Of a stretch of DNA of 6,546 nucleotides, positions 1 to 6,546 are shown in pieces. The notes under the pieces were generated by a model that was not told where the DNA came from, made no database searches, and was given only the letters and a program-made list of their open reading frames with translations. Numbering within the stretch: position 1 is the stretch's first letter; the number at the start of each line of letters is the position of its first letter. Made by a program: the position numbers and the translations under genes. Source of the stretch: Bacteroidales bacterium (GTDB taxonomy: Bacteria; Bacteroidota; Bacteroidia; Bacteroidales; VadinHA17); contig DOZA01000192.1 of assembly GCA_003518245.1 (NCBI GenBank), forward strand, positions 1-6,546. Reading direction: 5' to 3'.

Positions 1-174
1 AGGATCATACAGGTTCTCCAGGCTTGGTCTGAAGAAACTGCTGGCTTCTTCATAGCTGGTTATGCCGTGCTGAACCATAAGATTGGCAAGCGCTACAGGC
101 ACATCAAGGCTATTCATAAGCTGCTTCATAACAACACTATCGCCTGCTTCTTTTATGATCCATTTTTTTTCCAT
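1..174 (-). CDS. recJ: RecJ single-stranded-DNA-specific exonuclease, N-terminal fragment (runs off the left edge)
   Basis: RecJ is a cytoplasmic 5'-3' exonuclease on single-stranded DNA, used in recombinational and mismatch repair. Reading the minus strand from the ATG at 174-172 gives 58 codons that stay open to the window edge. The protein starts MEKKWIIKEA. It continues with a segment around residues 27-58 (VALANLMVQHGITSYEEASS, then FFRPSLENLYDP) that matches the typical RecJ N-terminus: an early tryptophan, then 'lA.lL..rGi.t.eeA..Fl.p.l..l.dP'. The catalytic DHH motifs would lie further left and are not visible, so the call rests on this N-terminal signature alone. The start lies 2 nt after the lipB stop (TGA-TT-ATG), which suggests co-transcription and possibly translational coupling with lipB. 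No convincing Shine-Dalgarno sequence is present, as is usual in Bacteroidetes. Confidence 0.8.
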   Translation of the reverse strand, partial: MEKKWIIKEAGDSVVMKQLMNSLDVPVALANLMVQHGITSYEEASSFFRPSLENLYDP

Positions 175-176
175 AA

Positions 177-884
177 TCAGTTTATCCAGTTTATTCTGAA
201 AACCTTCTCAAAATTTTTCTTTACAATTAGCTTAGCTTTATCTAAATCCTGTTCTTCCCCAAGTTCCCTGGCAACTGAAGTAACATCCTTATCAATATAC
301 CCGCATGGATTAATATATTTAAAATAATCGAGGTTGGTATTTATATTGAATGCAAATCCATGCATTGTAATAAACCTGCTTGCCTTAACTCCAATAGCAC
401 AAATTTTCCCCGCTTTGCCCTGTATATGACTATCAAGCCACACCCCGGTAGCCCCATCCATCCTTCCTGCCTTTATCCCGTACTCCTCCAGCGAGAGTAT
501 TATTGTCTCCTCTATGCTATGAATATATTCCTTAAGTGTCATTCCAAATTCTTCAAGATCAAGAATCGGATAGCCCACTATCTGCCCCGGGCCATGATAG
601 GTAATATCTCCCCCCCTGTTAATCCTGTAAAAGGAAGCATCTTTTGCCTGCAACTGAATCTGATCAATAAGCAGGTTACTGTCTGAGCCACTCTTTCCAA
701 GGGTATAAACATGAGGGTGCTCCACGAATAACAGCCTGTTCAACTGTCTTTTTTTCATGGCAGGCTCAAGAGTACGATTTTCCAGTTTTATATCCATGAG
801 ATCCCGGAACAATTCTTCCTGGTAATCCCAGGTCTCCTTGTAATCGCGCAAACCTAAATCCTCATAAACACCTTCCCTGTCCAC
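177..884 (-). CDS. lipB: LipB, octanoyl-[acyl carrier protein]:protein N-octanoyltransferase
   Basis: LipB moves the octanoyl group from acyl carrier protein to the lysine of lipoyl domains (for example 2-oxoacid dehydrogenase E2 subunits, glycine cleavage H protein), the first step of lipoate assembly in the cytoplasm. The 235-residue protein carries the family signature RGGDITYHGPGQ at residues 90-101. It also has GKICAIGV at 159-166, with K160 matching the catalytic lysine (K135 in E. coli), and NPCGY at 192-196, with C194 matching the acyl-accepting catalytic cysteine (C169 in E. coli). Length and N-terminus (VYEDLGLRDYKETWDYQEEL) are normal for the family. The start is a GTG at 884-882: an in-frame TAG lies directly upstream and the next in-frame methionine is residue 30, inside the conserved domain. 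It lies 26 nt downstream of lipA and 2 nt upstream of recJ, consistent with one operon. Confidence 0.96.
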   Translation of the reverse strand: MDREGVYEDLGLRDYKETWDYQEELFRDLMDIKLENRTLEPAMKKRQLNRLLFVEHPHVYTLGKSGSDSNLLIDQIQLQAKDASFYRINRGGDITYHGPGQIVGYPILDLEEFGMTLKEYIHSIEETIILSLEEYGIKAGRMDGATGVWLDSHIQGKAGKICAIGVKASRFITMHGFAFNINTNLDYFKYINPCGYIDKDVTSVARELGEEQDLDKAKLIVKKNFEKVFRINWIN

Positions 885-910
885 CTAAATATATAATATT
901 TACTTTATTA

Positions 911-1780
911 CTATACAACATGCTTCTCGGCATGATAAGATGATCTTACCAGTGGATGACTCTCAACAAAGAGAAATCCTTTTGCCAGGCCCACATTTCT
1001 GTATTCCTCAAACTTTATGGGATCAACATATTCGACTACCTCCATATGATTAAGTGAGGGTTGCAGATACTGGCCTATGGTGAAAACAGAACAGCCGGCC
1101 TCAATAAGATCATCCATTGTTTTATATATTTCACTCTCCTGCTCTCCAAGCCCGAGCATAATGCCAGACTTTGCCCTTACACCATGAGCATTTATATACC
1201 TTATCACCTCCAGGCTGCGCCTGTATTTTGCAGCTGATCTTATTACCGGTGTCAACCTCTCTACTGTCTCTACATTATGGGATATTACCTCGGGGCCCGC
1301 ATCTATCACTCTTTTAATATCTTCCTCCACCCCCCTGAAATCAGGTATCAGTACTTCAATAGTAGTCCCCGGGTTCACCTCTTTGACCTTTCTTATAACT
1401 TCAGCCCAGATTGCAGCACCACTGTCAGGCAGGTCATCCCTGTCAACAGAGGTGATCACACAATGCTTCAGACCCATAATCTTTACTGATTCGGCAAGGT
1501 TGGCGGGTTCATCAGGGTCAGGAGGATCAGGTTTGCCTGTGGCTGTACCGCAAAATTTGCATGACCTTGTACAAATATCTCCCAGTATCATGAATGTTGC
1601 CGTACCTGCATTCCAGCACTCTCCTATATTAGGACAATTGCCACTCTTGCATATAGTGTGCAGGTGCTTCTTTTCCACAAGATTCTTTACCCTCGTGTAA
1701 TTCTCACCACTTGCCCTTTGCATCTTCATCCATTTAGGCAACCTTCTGCTAGTCAGTGATTTATCATTTACCGCCATCAT
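911..1780 (-). CDS. lipA: LipA, lipoyl synthase (radical SAM)
   Basis: LipA inserts two sulfur atoms at C6 and C8 of the protein-bound octanoyl chain made by LipB, using SAM radical chemistry and sacrificing an auxiliary iron-sulfur cluster. The 289-residue protein shows the full set of cluster ligands. The auxiliary cluster cysteines are C44, C49 and C55 (CKSGNCPNIGEC). The radical SAM cysteines are C70, C74 and C77 (CTRSCKFC). The C-terminal RSSYHA motif (residues 279-284) supplies the serine ligand of the auxiliary cluster. SVDRDDLPDSGA (111-122) and the PDFRG and SHNVETV segments are also typical. Two ATG codons occur in a row (1780-1778 and 1777-1775), so the start could be either; the difference is one residue. 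It appears to be the first gene of a lipA-lipB-recJ unit, with a Bacteroidetes-type promoter element about 17 nt upstream. The stop is TAG. The protein is intact and no unusual residues are seen. Confidence 0.97.
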   Translation of the reverse strand: MMAVNDKSLTSRRLPKWMKMQRASGENYTRVKNLVEKKHLHTICKSGNCPNIGECWNAGTATFMILGDICTRSCKFCGTATGKPDPPDPDEPANLAESVKIMGLKHCVITSVDRDDLPDSGAAIWAEVIRKVKEVNPGTTIEVLIPDFRGVEEDIKRVIDAGPEVISHNVETVERLTPVIRSAAKYRRSLEVIRYINAHGVRAKSGIMLGLGEQESEIYKTMDDLIEAGCSVFTIGQYLQPSLNHMEVVEYVDPIKFEEYRNVGLAKGFLFVESHPLVRSSYHAEKHVV

Positions 1781-1796
1781 CCCTTATAATAGTATA

Positions 1797-1804
1797 CAAA
1801 GCTA
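1797..1804 (-). promoter_or_regulatory. Candidate Bacteroidetes-type -7 promoter element for lipA-lipB-recJ
   Basis: On the minus strand this octamer reads TAGCTTTG, an exact match to the TAnnTTTG -7 consensus of the Bacteroidetes housekeeping sigma factor. It lies 16 nt before the first lipA ATG, which would give a very short leader of roughly 10 nt. A clear TTTG/TTG -33 partner at the usual distance is not seen; the corresponding stretch reads GGTTAATATC. The call therefore rests on one half of the promoter plus its position. Confidence 0.45.
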
Positions 1805-1898
1805 ATTAAAATACAGATATTAACCTATTTTTTGGATATGGCTGATTGATAATGGATTGTAATGAAACAGGTAAATACTGCCCTCCCAATTATCCCTG

Positions 1899-1913
1899 AT
1901 TACTGAAAGTAAT
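1899..1913. promoter_or_regulatory. Perfect 6-bp inverted repeat with 3-bp spacer, possible operator
   Basis: The sequence reads ATTACT-GAA-AGTAAT, and the two 6-bp arms are exact reverse complements. It lies 119 bp from the lipA start and 171 bp from the dipeptidase start. Such a short dyad fits a binding site for a dimeric regulator, but a 6-bp repeat in AT-rich DNA can also arise by chance. No regulator gene is in the window, so the factor and target are unknown. Confidence 0.2.
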
Positions 1914-2083
1914 GTATAAAAAAAGGCCAAAAAAACTGTTTTCAATAATCACTAACAGCATTCTGCTTATAAACATGCTTTATGATTAAATATTATCAAT
2001 TTTATCTGTAGAATAAGCCAATAGATTTTCTATATTTAGTAGTTTAAAATTTTTACTCTTTTTAACCTGAAAAAATTAAAATA

Positions 2084-3685
2084 ATGAATTACTACAAGCT
2101 GCACAGTTTATCCTTTGTGTTTATTATCCTCATTCTTTTTACAGGAGTATCAATTGCACAGGATAACGATAATCTTTATTCTGAAAGTTGTACGAGCATA
2201 ATGGCAGGCAGGGACGCCAGTGTCGATGGCTCGGTAATGACCAGCCATACCTGCGATGCTTATTACCGCACATGGCTGGAGTTTGTACCTTCAAAGGAAT
2301 ATGAACCCGGTACCATGCATCCTGTACGGTGGGGCACCATGCATACCAGCTCGAGATGGAGCGAAGAGAATATTGAAATCAAGGGTGAGATACCGGAGGC
2401 AGAAAAAACATATGCATACCTTAATACAGCCTATCCATGTCTTAACGAAAAACAGCTTGCCATAGGCGAGTCTACGTTTGGAGGCAGAAGGGAACTAAGA
2501 AATGATAATGGTCTGTTTAAGATTGAAGAACTTGAGAGGATAGCTCTTCAGAGATGTACAACTGCCCGTGATGCCATAGAATTAATAGGCAAACTTGTAA
2601 AGGAATATGGTTATGGCGACTCAGGTGAAAGCATCACCATAGCTGACAAAAATGAGGTCTGGCATCTTGAAATAATGGGTGGAGGACCTGATAAGGTTGG
2701 CTCTGTATGGGCTGCACAGCGTATACCTGATGATCATGTGGGTATCTCAGCAAATATCTGCAGGATAGCTGAAATAGATCTGAAAAATGAAGACTATTTT
2801 ATGGCATCTGATAATGTTTATGAGCTGGCAAAAAAGATGGGATTCTGGGACGGCAGGGAAACATTCAAATTCTATAAGGCCTACTCAGGCAGAAAACCTT
2901 TCAGTTCGAGGGAATATTTTGTCCTTAGCAGCCTTGCCCCCTCCCTGGGTTTGGATTATGAAGATGAAGAATTACCTTTCTCTGTAAAACCTGAGAAAAA
3001 GGTAAGTGTACGTGATATTATGGAGTTCTACCGGACCACCTATGACGGTACTGAGATGGAAATGATCAGGAATCTTATAGCACCTGTTACAAGAAGGGAT
3101 GAAAAAGGAAACAGGTATACCGATACAATTATAAGCCCTGTTGCCCACCCATGGATGTCAGGTGATATGCGTAACCTTCTTAACAGCCTTAAAGAAGGGG
3201 CGGTTGAAAGACACAGGCCCATAGCTGTCCAGTATTGTGCTTATTCATTTATAGTACAGCTTCGCGACTGGCTGCCTGATGAAATAGGTGGAAGAATATG
3301 GTTTGGCCTGGATGTGCCAAGATTAAGCCCAAGGATACCAATATACGCAGGTAATATGAGCCTCCCTGAGAGCTTTTATGTATGTGGCCAGGATCACTTC
3401 AGCACAGAGTCGGCCATGTGGGCTTTCCGCAGGGCTAACAGGCTGGCTATGGTTAACTGGGGACAGGGCAAAGAAGTAATAGAACCGGTAGTAATGGAAT
3501 TCGAAAACAAAGCATTTGATGAAGCAGATTATATTGAAAAGAAGGCTCTTAAGCTTTATGAAGAAGATCCAATGATGGCCAGGCAATTCCTTACAAGGTA
3601 TTCCAATGATTTTGCCAGGGCAGCAGTTGACCGCTGGTGGGACCTGGGTGATGAGCTATGGGTTAAATTCAGGTGGAGTTTTTAA
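2084..3685 (+). CDS. Secreted dipeptidase, peptidase family C69 (N-terminal nucleophile type)
   Basis: Family C69 enzymes (relatives of lactobacillal PepD) are Ntn hydrolases that cleave dipeptides using a cysteine exposed at the mature N-terminus. The 533-residue protein starts with a Sec-type signal peptide: a hydrophobic run at about residues 8-24, with likely cleavage after SIA (residue 25). There is no lipobox cysteine, so it is expected to be soluble in the periplasm or outside the cell. The family signature follows at residues 36-51: C36 with TSIMAGR, then DASVDGSV. C36 is the expected nucleophile, leaving about 10 residues of propeptide to be removed. GYGDSGESITIAD (176-188), EVWHLEIMGGGP (191-202) and AAQRIPDDHVGISAN (210-224) are further C69 blocks. 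Length is normal for the family and no frameshift is seen. It heads a rightward group, with fucI starting 10 nt after its stop. Natural substrate unknown; a role with fucosylated glycoproteins is inferred from position only. Confidence 0.9.
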   Translation: MNYYKLHSLSFVFIILILFTGVSIAQDNDNLYSESCTSIMAGRDASVDGSVMTSHTCDAYYRTWLEFVPSKEYEPGTMHPVRWGTMHTSSRWSEENIEIKGEIPEAEKTYAYLNTAYPCLNEKQLAIGESTFGGRRELRNDNGLFKIEELERIALQRCTTARDAIELIGKLVKEYGYGDSGESITIADKNEVWHLEIMGGGPDKVGSVWAAQRIPDDHVGISANICRIAEIDLKNEDYFMASDNVYELAKKMGFWDGRETFKFYKAYSGRKPFSSREYFVLSSLAPSLGLDYEDEELPFSVKPEKKVSVRDIMEFYRTTYDGTEMEMIRNLIAPVTRRDEKGNRYTDTIISPVAHPWMSGDMRNLLNSLKEGAVERHRPIAVQYCAYSFIVQLRDWLPDEIGGRIWFGLDVPRLSPRIPIYAGNMSLPESFYVCGQDHFSTESAMWAFRRANRLAMVNWGQGKEVIEPVVMEFENKAFDEADYIEKKALKLYEEDPMMARQFLTRYSNDFARAAVDRWWDLGDELWVKFRWSF

Positions 3686-3695
3686 ATAATATATT

Positions 3696-5498
3696 ATGAG
3701 TGATACAAAGTTTTCAGTTAACAGTAACCACAGGTGGACTATTGGTGATTTTCCGAAAGTAGGTATAAGACCCGTAATTGACGGCCGCAGAAAAGGGGTA
3801 AGAGAATCGCTGGAAGGACAGACTATGAACATTGCCAGGGCGGCAGCCAGGCTTATAAGCTCAAACCTCAGGTACCCTGATGGGGGTAAGGTTGAATGTG
3901 TCATTGCAGATACGACCATAGGAGGAGTGGCAGAGGCAGCACAGTGCGAAGAGAAATTTATGGCAGAAGGTGTAGGATTATCACTTACTGTCACACCGTG
4001 CTGGTGCTACGGTAGTGAGACAATAGATATGGACCCGCTGCGACCGAAAGCAATATGGGGATTCAATGGGACAGAACGGCCGGGGGCAGTATACCTGGCT
4101 GCTGCACTGGCCGGCCATTCGCAAAAGGGATTGCCTGCCTTTGGTATATATGGCAGGCATGTGCAGGATGCCGGTGACAATACCATCCCCACAGATGTAG
4201 AGGAAAAAATATTAAGGTTCGTGAGGGCTGGCATAGCAGTAGCATATATGTTAGGTAAATCATACCTTTCAATGGGTAGCGTTTCAATGGGTATAGCAGG
4301 TTCCATTGTCAACGAGGAATTCTTCCAGGAATACCTGGGTATGAGAAATGAATATATTGACATGAGCGAGTTCAACAGGAGGATAAACGAGGAGATATAT
4401 GATAAGAATGAGTTAAGCAGGGCCCTGGAATGGACCAGAAAATGGTGTAAGGAGGGTAAGGATACAAATGATAAGCCAAGGTACGGGGAAGAAAAAGAAA
4501 AAGACTGGGCAACAGTTGTTAAAATGACTCTTATTGCACGTGACCTGATAGCAGGAAACCCACGGCTCAAAGAAGCAGGATTTGGTGAAGAAGCAATGGG
4601 ACATAATGCTATACTGGCCGGCTTCCAGGGACAGAGACAATGGACTGATCATATGCCTAATGGCGATTTCATGGAAGCCATCCTCTGCTCTTCTTTTGAC
4701 TGGAATGGTATACGTCCGCCACACCTGCTGGCTACTGAAAACGATAGCTTGAATGGCGTTTCAATGTTGCTTGGTTATATGCTTACAAATACCACCCAGA
4801 TGTTTTCGGATATAAGGACCTACTGGAGCCCTGAGGCCATAGAGAGGGTAAGTGGCCATAAGCCGGGAGGGAAAGCCGAAAATGGGCTTATACACCTTAT
4901 CAATTCAGGAGCATCAGCACTTGACTTCTCGGGCAGACAGGAAAAAGACGGGCAGCCGGTGATTAAACCTTTCTGGGAGATCAGTTCGGATGATGTTAAA
5001 GCCTGCCTCGAAGCCACCAGCTGGCCTGCTGCAGTAACCGAATACTTCAGGGGGGGCGGTTTCTCATCACAGTTTGACACACGGGGTGGAATGCCAATCA
5101 CTATATCCCGTATAAATATAGTCAAAGGACTGGGACCGGTATTGCAGCTGTCCGAAGGATGGACGGTTGAATTACCTGAGGATACTCATCATATACTGAC
5201 AGACCGTACAGATCCCACCTGGCCCACTACATGGTTCGTACCCAGGCTGACAGGAGGAGATGCTTTTAAAGATGTGTATTCGGTCATGGCCAACTGGGGT
5301 GCCAACCATTGTGCCTCAAGTTTCGGACATATAGGAGCCGATCTGATCACCCTGGCATCCATGCTCAGGATACCCGTTAATATGCATAATATACCTTTTG
5401 AAAAAATATACCGTCCATCAGCCTGGAATGCTTATGGTATGAACCTGGAAGGAAGCGATTACAGGGCCTGTGAGGTGTACGGGCCATTGTATAAATAA
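3696..5498 (+). CDS. fucI: L-fucose isomerase FucI
   Basis: FucI is a cytoplasmic manganese-dependent ketol isomerase that converts L-fucose to L-fuculose, the first step of fucose catabolism; family members also accept D-arabinose. The 600-residue protein aligns by eye along its whole length with E. coli FucI (591 residues). Shared blocks include [10 protein letters not shown] (23-32), [15 protein letters not shown] (100-114), [20 protein letters not shown] (119-138), [10 protein letters not shown] (309-318) and the C-terminal YRPSAW and GPLYK. The metal and active-site residues are present: E348 in [10 protein letters not shown]372 in [10 protein letters not shown] and H538 in NWGANH, matching E337, D361 and H528 in E. 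coli. The N-terminus is about 13 residues longer than in E. coli. The ATG lies 10 nt after the dipeptidase stop, with no Shine-Dalgarno motif, so the two are probably co-transcribed. fucK follows after a 122-nt spacer containing a repeat cluster. Confidence 0.98.
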   Translation: MSDTKFSVNSNHRWTIGDFPKVGIRPVIDGRRKGVRESLEGQTMNIARAAARLISSNLRYPDGGKVECVIADTTIGGVAEAAQCEEKFMAEGVGLSLTVTPCWCYGSETIDMDPLRPKAIWGFNGTERPGAVYLAAALAGHSQKGLPAFGIYGRHVQDAGDNTIPTDVEEKILRFVRAGIAVAYMLGKSYLSMGSVSMGIAGSIVNEEFFQEYLGMRNEYIDMSEFNRRINEEIYDKNELSRALEWTRKWCKEGKDTNDKPRYGEEKEKDWATVVKMTLIARDLIAGNPRLKEAGFGEEAMGHNAILAGFQGQRQWTDHMPNGDFMEAILCSSFDWNGIRPPHLLATENDSLNGVSMLLGYMLTNTTQMFSDIRTYWSPEAIERVSGHKPGGKAENGLIHLINSGASALDFSGRQEKDGQPVIKPFWEISSDDVKACLEATSWPAAVTEYFRGGGFSSQFDTRGGMPITISRINIVKGLGPVLQLSEGWTVELPEDTHHILTDRTDPTWPTTWFVPRLTGGDAFKDVYSVMANWGANHCASSFGHIGADLITLASMLRIPVNMHNIPFEKIYRPSAWNAYGMNLEGSDYRACEVYGPLYK

Positions 5499-5500
5499 TT

Positions 5501-5606
5501 GGTTTGAATGGTTTGAACGCCTGCCTGACGGCAGTCAGGTTTGAATGTTTGAAATCCTGCATGCCTTGGACATAGAACAATATTCAAACCTCTCAAACAA
5601 TCAAAC
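5501..5606. repeat. Quasi-palindromic cluster of seven GTTTGA/TCAAAC units in the fucI-fucK spacer
   Basis: Four forward GTTTGA units begin at 5502, 5511, 5539 and 5547. Three inverted TCAAAC units occupy 5584-5589, 5593-5598 and 5601-5606. The outer parts form an imperfect terminal inverted repeat: GTTTGA-ATG-GTTTGA at 5502-5516 against GTTTGA-TT-GTTTGA read on the minus strand from 5606. GGTTTGAAT at 5538-5546 (also at 5501-5509) is an exact reverse complement of 5582-5590. A GC-rich hairpin lies between the forward units. The arrangement resembles a small non-coding intergenic repeat or miniature palindromic element, but only one copy is in view, so spread through the genome cannot be judged. 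It could alternatively affect fucK expression as an RNA structure or a set of binding sites. Confidence 0.6.
5521..5538 (+). repeat. Small GC-rich hairpin with two alternative stems
   Basis: CTGCC (5521-5525) pairs perfectly with GGCAG (5530-5534) over a TGAC loop. Overlapping it, CTGAC (5525-5529) pairs perfectly with GTCAG (5534-5538) over a GGCA loop. The two 5-bp stems exclude each other. It lies 22 nt after the fucI stop and is not followed by a T-run (the next bases are GTTTGAATG), so it is a poor intrinsic terminator. It is better read as the core of the surrounding repeat cluster or as an mRNA structure between two co-transcribed genes. Confidence 0.5.
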
Positions 5607-5620
5607 AAAAAAGAAAGGGT

Positions 5621-6546
5621 ATGCACGAAGGAAGAATATCAATTGTCTTTGATTGCGGTGCCACCAACGTAAAGGTGCATGCAATAAATGAAAAAGGTGA
5701 GATAATAAAATCACAATCTTATCCCAATAATACACGTCCCGATCCTTTTTACCCTGAATACCGCATATGGGATGTTGATGAGATATGGGACACGTTTTGC
5801 AGGGCTTCACGTAAGGTAACAGCCGCTGTCCCGCTAAGTAATATTATTGGTGTAAGTGTAACAACTTTCGGGGTTGACGGCGCCCTTTTCAACATGGAGG
5901 GTGAAATGCTCTACCCTATGATATCATGGCAGTGTGAGCGTACAACAGCGGTAATGAAGGATATAGGTAAATATATTCCGCTTGAGGAACTGTACCGTGA
6001 ATCAGCCTTGTTGCCCTTTAATTTCAATACCATTAACAAGCTTATATGGCTCAGGGAAAACCAGGCTGACCTGCTTGAGAAAGCCCACAGGTGGCTCTTC
6101 GCACCATCTATATTCACATGGATGCTCAGCGGGGAAATGAAGAATGATATTACCATGGCCGGTACATCCATGCTAACTTCGGCTTCAAAAAGGAACCTGT
6201 CACAACTAATATTGAATAGTATAAATATTGATCCAGGCCTTTTCGGCAAGCTCGCTGAGGCTGGTGAGATCATAGGTCATGTAAATGCCCGTGCTGCAAA
6301 TCTCACCGGTTTACCCGAGGGAATACCCGTTGTAGCCAGTGGACACGATACCCAGTTTGCTGTCTTTGGCTCAGGTGCCGGTGTAAATCAACCAGTACTG
6401 AGCTCAGGAACATGGGAGATACTGATGGTTCGTTCCAGGAAATACAGGTCGGACAAGGAGCAGCTTGATAATGGAATAAGTACCGAGCTGGACCCTCTTC
6501 CTGGCCTTTATAATATTGGCAACCAGTGGATTGCTTCAGGCATGCT
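5621..6546 (+). CDS. fucK: L-fuculokinase FucK, N-terminal part (runs off the right edge)
   Basis: FucK phosphorylates L-fuculose to L-fuculose 1-phosphate with ATP, the step after FucI. Reading from the ATG at 5621 gives 308 complete codons with no stop before the window edge. The protein is an FGGY-family sugar kinase closely resembling E. coli FucK (from memory). It has the phosphate-binding loop DCGATNVKVHA (11-21), VTTFGVDGALF (80-90), YPMISWQCERTTAVM (98-112), DITMAGTSM (176-184), SGHDTQFAVFGSGA (240-253) with D243 as the expected catalytic base, and LSSGTWEILMVRS (260-272). The combination of GHDTQFA and SSGTWEILMVRS favours fuculokinase over rhamnulokinase or xylulokinase. An in-frame TAG at 5573-5575 with no ATG in between fixes the start. 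A purine-rich AAGAAAGGG directly precedes the ATG but is very close for a ribosome binding site. The C-terminal part lies outside the window. Confidence 0.95.
   Translation, partial: MHEGRISIVFDCGATNVKVHAINEKGEIIKSQSYPNNTRPDPFYPEYRIWDVDEIWDTFCRASRKVTAAVPLSNIIGVSVTTFGVDGALFNMEGEMLYPMISWQCERTTAVMKDIGKYIPLEELYRESALLPFNFNTINKLIWLRENQADLLEKAHRWLFAPSIFTWMLSGEMKNDITMAGTSMLTSASKRNLSQLILNSINIDPGLFGKLAEAGEIIGHVNARAANLTGLPEGIPVVASGHDTQFAVFGSGAGVNQPVLSSGTWEILMVRSRKYRSDKEQLDNGISTELDPLPGLYNIGNQWIASGM

Larger units (their letters stand above)
1781..2083. promoter_or_regulatory. Divergent AT-rich intergenic region between lipA and the dipeptidase-fucI-fucK group
   Basis: This gap of about 300 bp separates two divergently transcribed groups and must hold the promoters of both. 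It contains the lipA -7 element at its left end, a perfect short dyad at 1899-1913, a small A/T palindrome (AAAAC-T-GTTTT, 1932-1942), and long A and T runs. For the rightward genes the best promoter candidate is TATATTTA at 2031-2038, one base off TAnnTTTG, about 45 nt before the dipeptidase start, without a clear -33 partner. No convincing gene, RNA gene or riboswitch was recognised. The only noticeable reading frame is a 15-codon one at 1852-1899, which has no support. Confidence 0.5.

Noticed and set aside
1852..1899. A 15-codon reading frame (MDCNETGKYCPPNYP) upstream of the dipeptidase, with two cysteines and prolines.
   Set aside because: It is very short, has no ribosome binding site or family resemblance, and such frames are expected by chance in 300 bp. 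It does not look like a known leader peptide.
4007..4570. A long reading frame of 187 codons on the minus strand inside fucI.
   Set aside because: It is antisense to a strongly conserved enzyme, rich in serine, leucine and proline as expected of a shadow frame, and matches no family I know.
5521..5540. A rho-independent terminator after fucI.
   Set aside because: The stem is only 5 bp, no T-run follows, and the next gene is the following pathway step on the same strand.
5499..5620. A CRISPR array, because of the repeated GTTTGA units.
   Set aside because: The units are only 6-9 bp, irregularly spaced, and switch orientation halfway; there are no spacers of constant length.
5911..6273. A 120-codon minus-strand frame inside fucK.
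   Set aside because: It lies opposite clear FGGY kinase coding sequence and has low-complexity serine-rich composition typical of antisense shadows.
3696..6546. Recent horizontal transfer of fucI-fucK from enterobacteria, suggested by the strong similarity to the E. coli proteins.
   Set aside because: FucI and FucK are highly conserved across phyla, and the codon style (frequent ATA and AGG) matches the neighbouring genes, so no transfer needs to be invoked.

Overview
The window looks like chromosomal DNA of a Bacteroidetes (Bacteroidota) bacterium. The evidence is indirect. The start regions are AT-rich and mostly lack a Shine-Dalgarno motif. A TAnnTTTG-type promoter element, the class known from Bacteroidetes, sits just upstream of lipA. 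The proteins also resemble the Bacteroidetes versions of their families. No rRNA, tRNA, CRISPR array, transposase, phage gene or origin is visible.

Layout: two divergent gene groups flank an AT-rich gap of about 300 bp (1781-2083). The minus-strand group reads lipA (lipoyl synthase), then lipB (octanoyltransferase), then the first 58 codons of recJ (single-strand exonuclease), which runs off the left edge. The spacing is tight (26 nt, then 2 nt), so this looks like one operon. LipB transfers the octanoyl group from acyl carrier protein to the target lipoyl domain, and LipA inserts the two sulfurs. RecJ is a DNA-repair enzyme that appears simply to share the transcript.

The plus-strand group reads a secreted C69-family dipeptidase, then fucI (L-fucose isomerase, 10 nt downstream), then, after a 122-nt spacer, the first 308 codons of fucK (L-fuculokinase), cut by the right edge. 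FucI and FucK carry out the first two cytoplasmic steps of L-fucose catabolism: L-fucose to L-fuculose to L-fuculose 1-phosphate. The aldolase and transporter are not in the window and may lie downstream. A secreted peptidase leading this operon suggests joint use of peptide and fucose from fucosylated glycoproteins, but that is an inference from position only.

The least ordinary structure is a compact, quasi-palindromic cluster of seven GTTTGA/TCAAAC units around a small GC-rich hairpin, filling most of the fucI-fucK spacer. It resembles a small intergenic repeat element. Otherwise the window holds well-known metabolic genes, and I see no strong candidate for a wholly new biological system.
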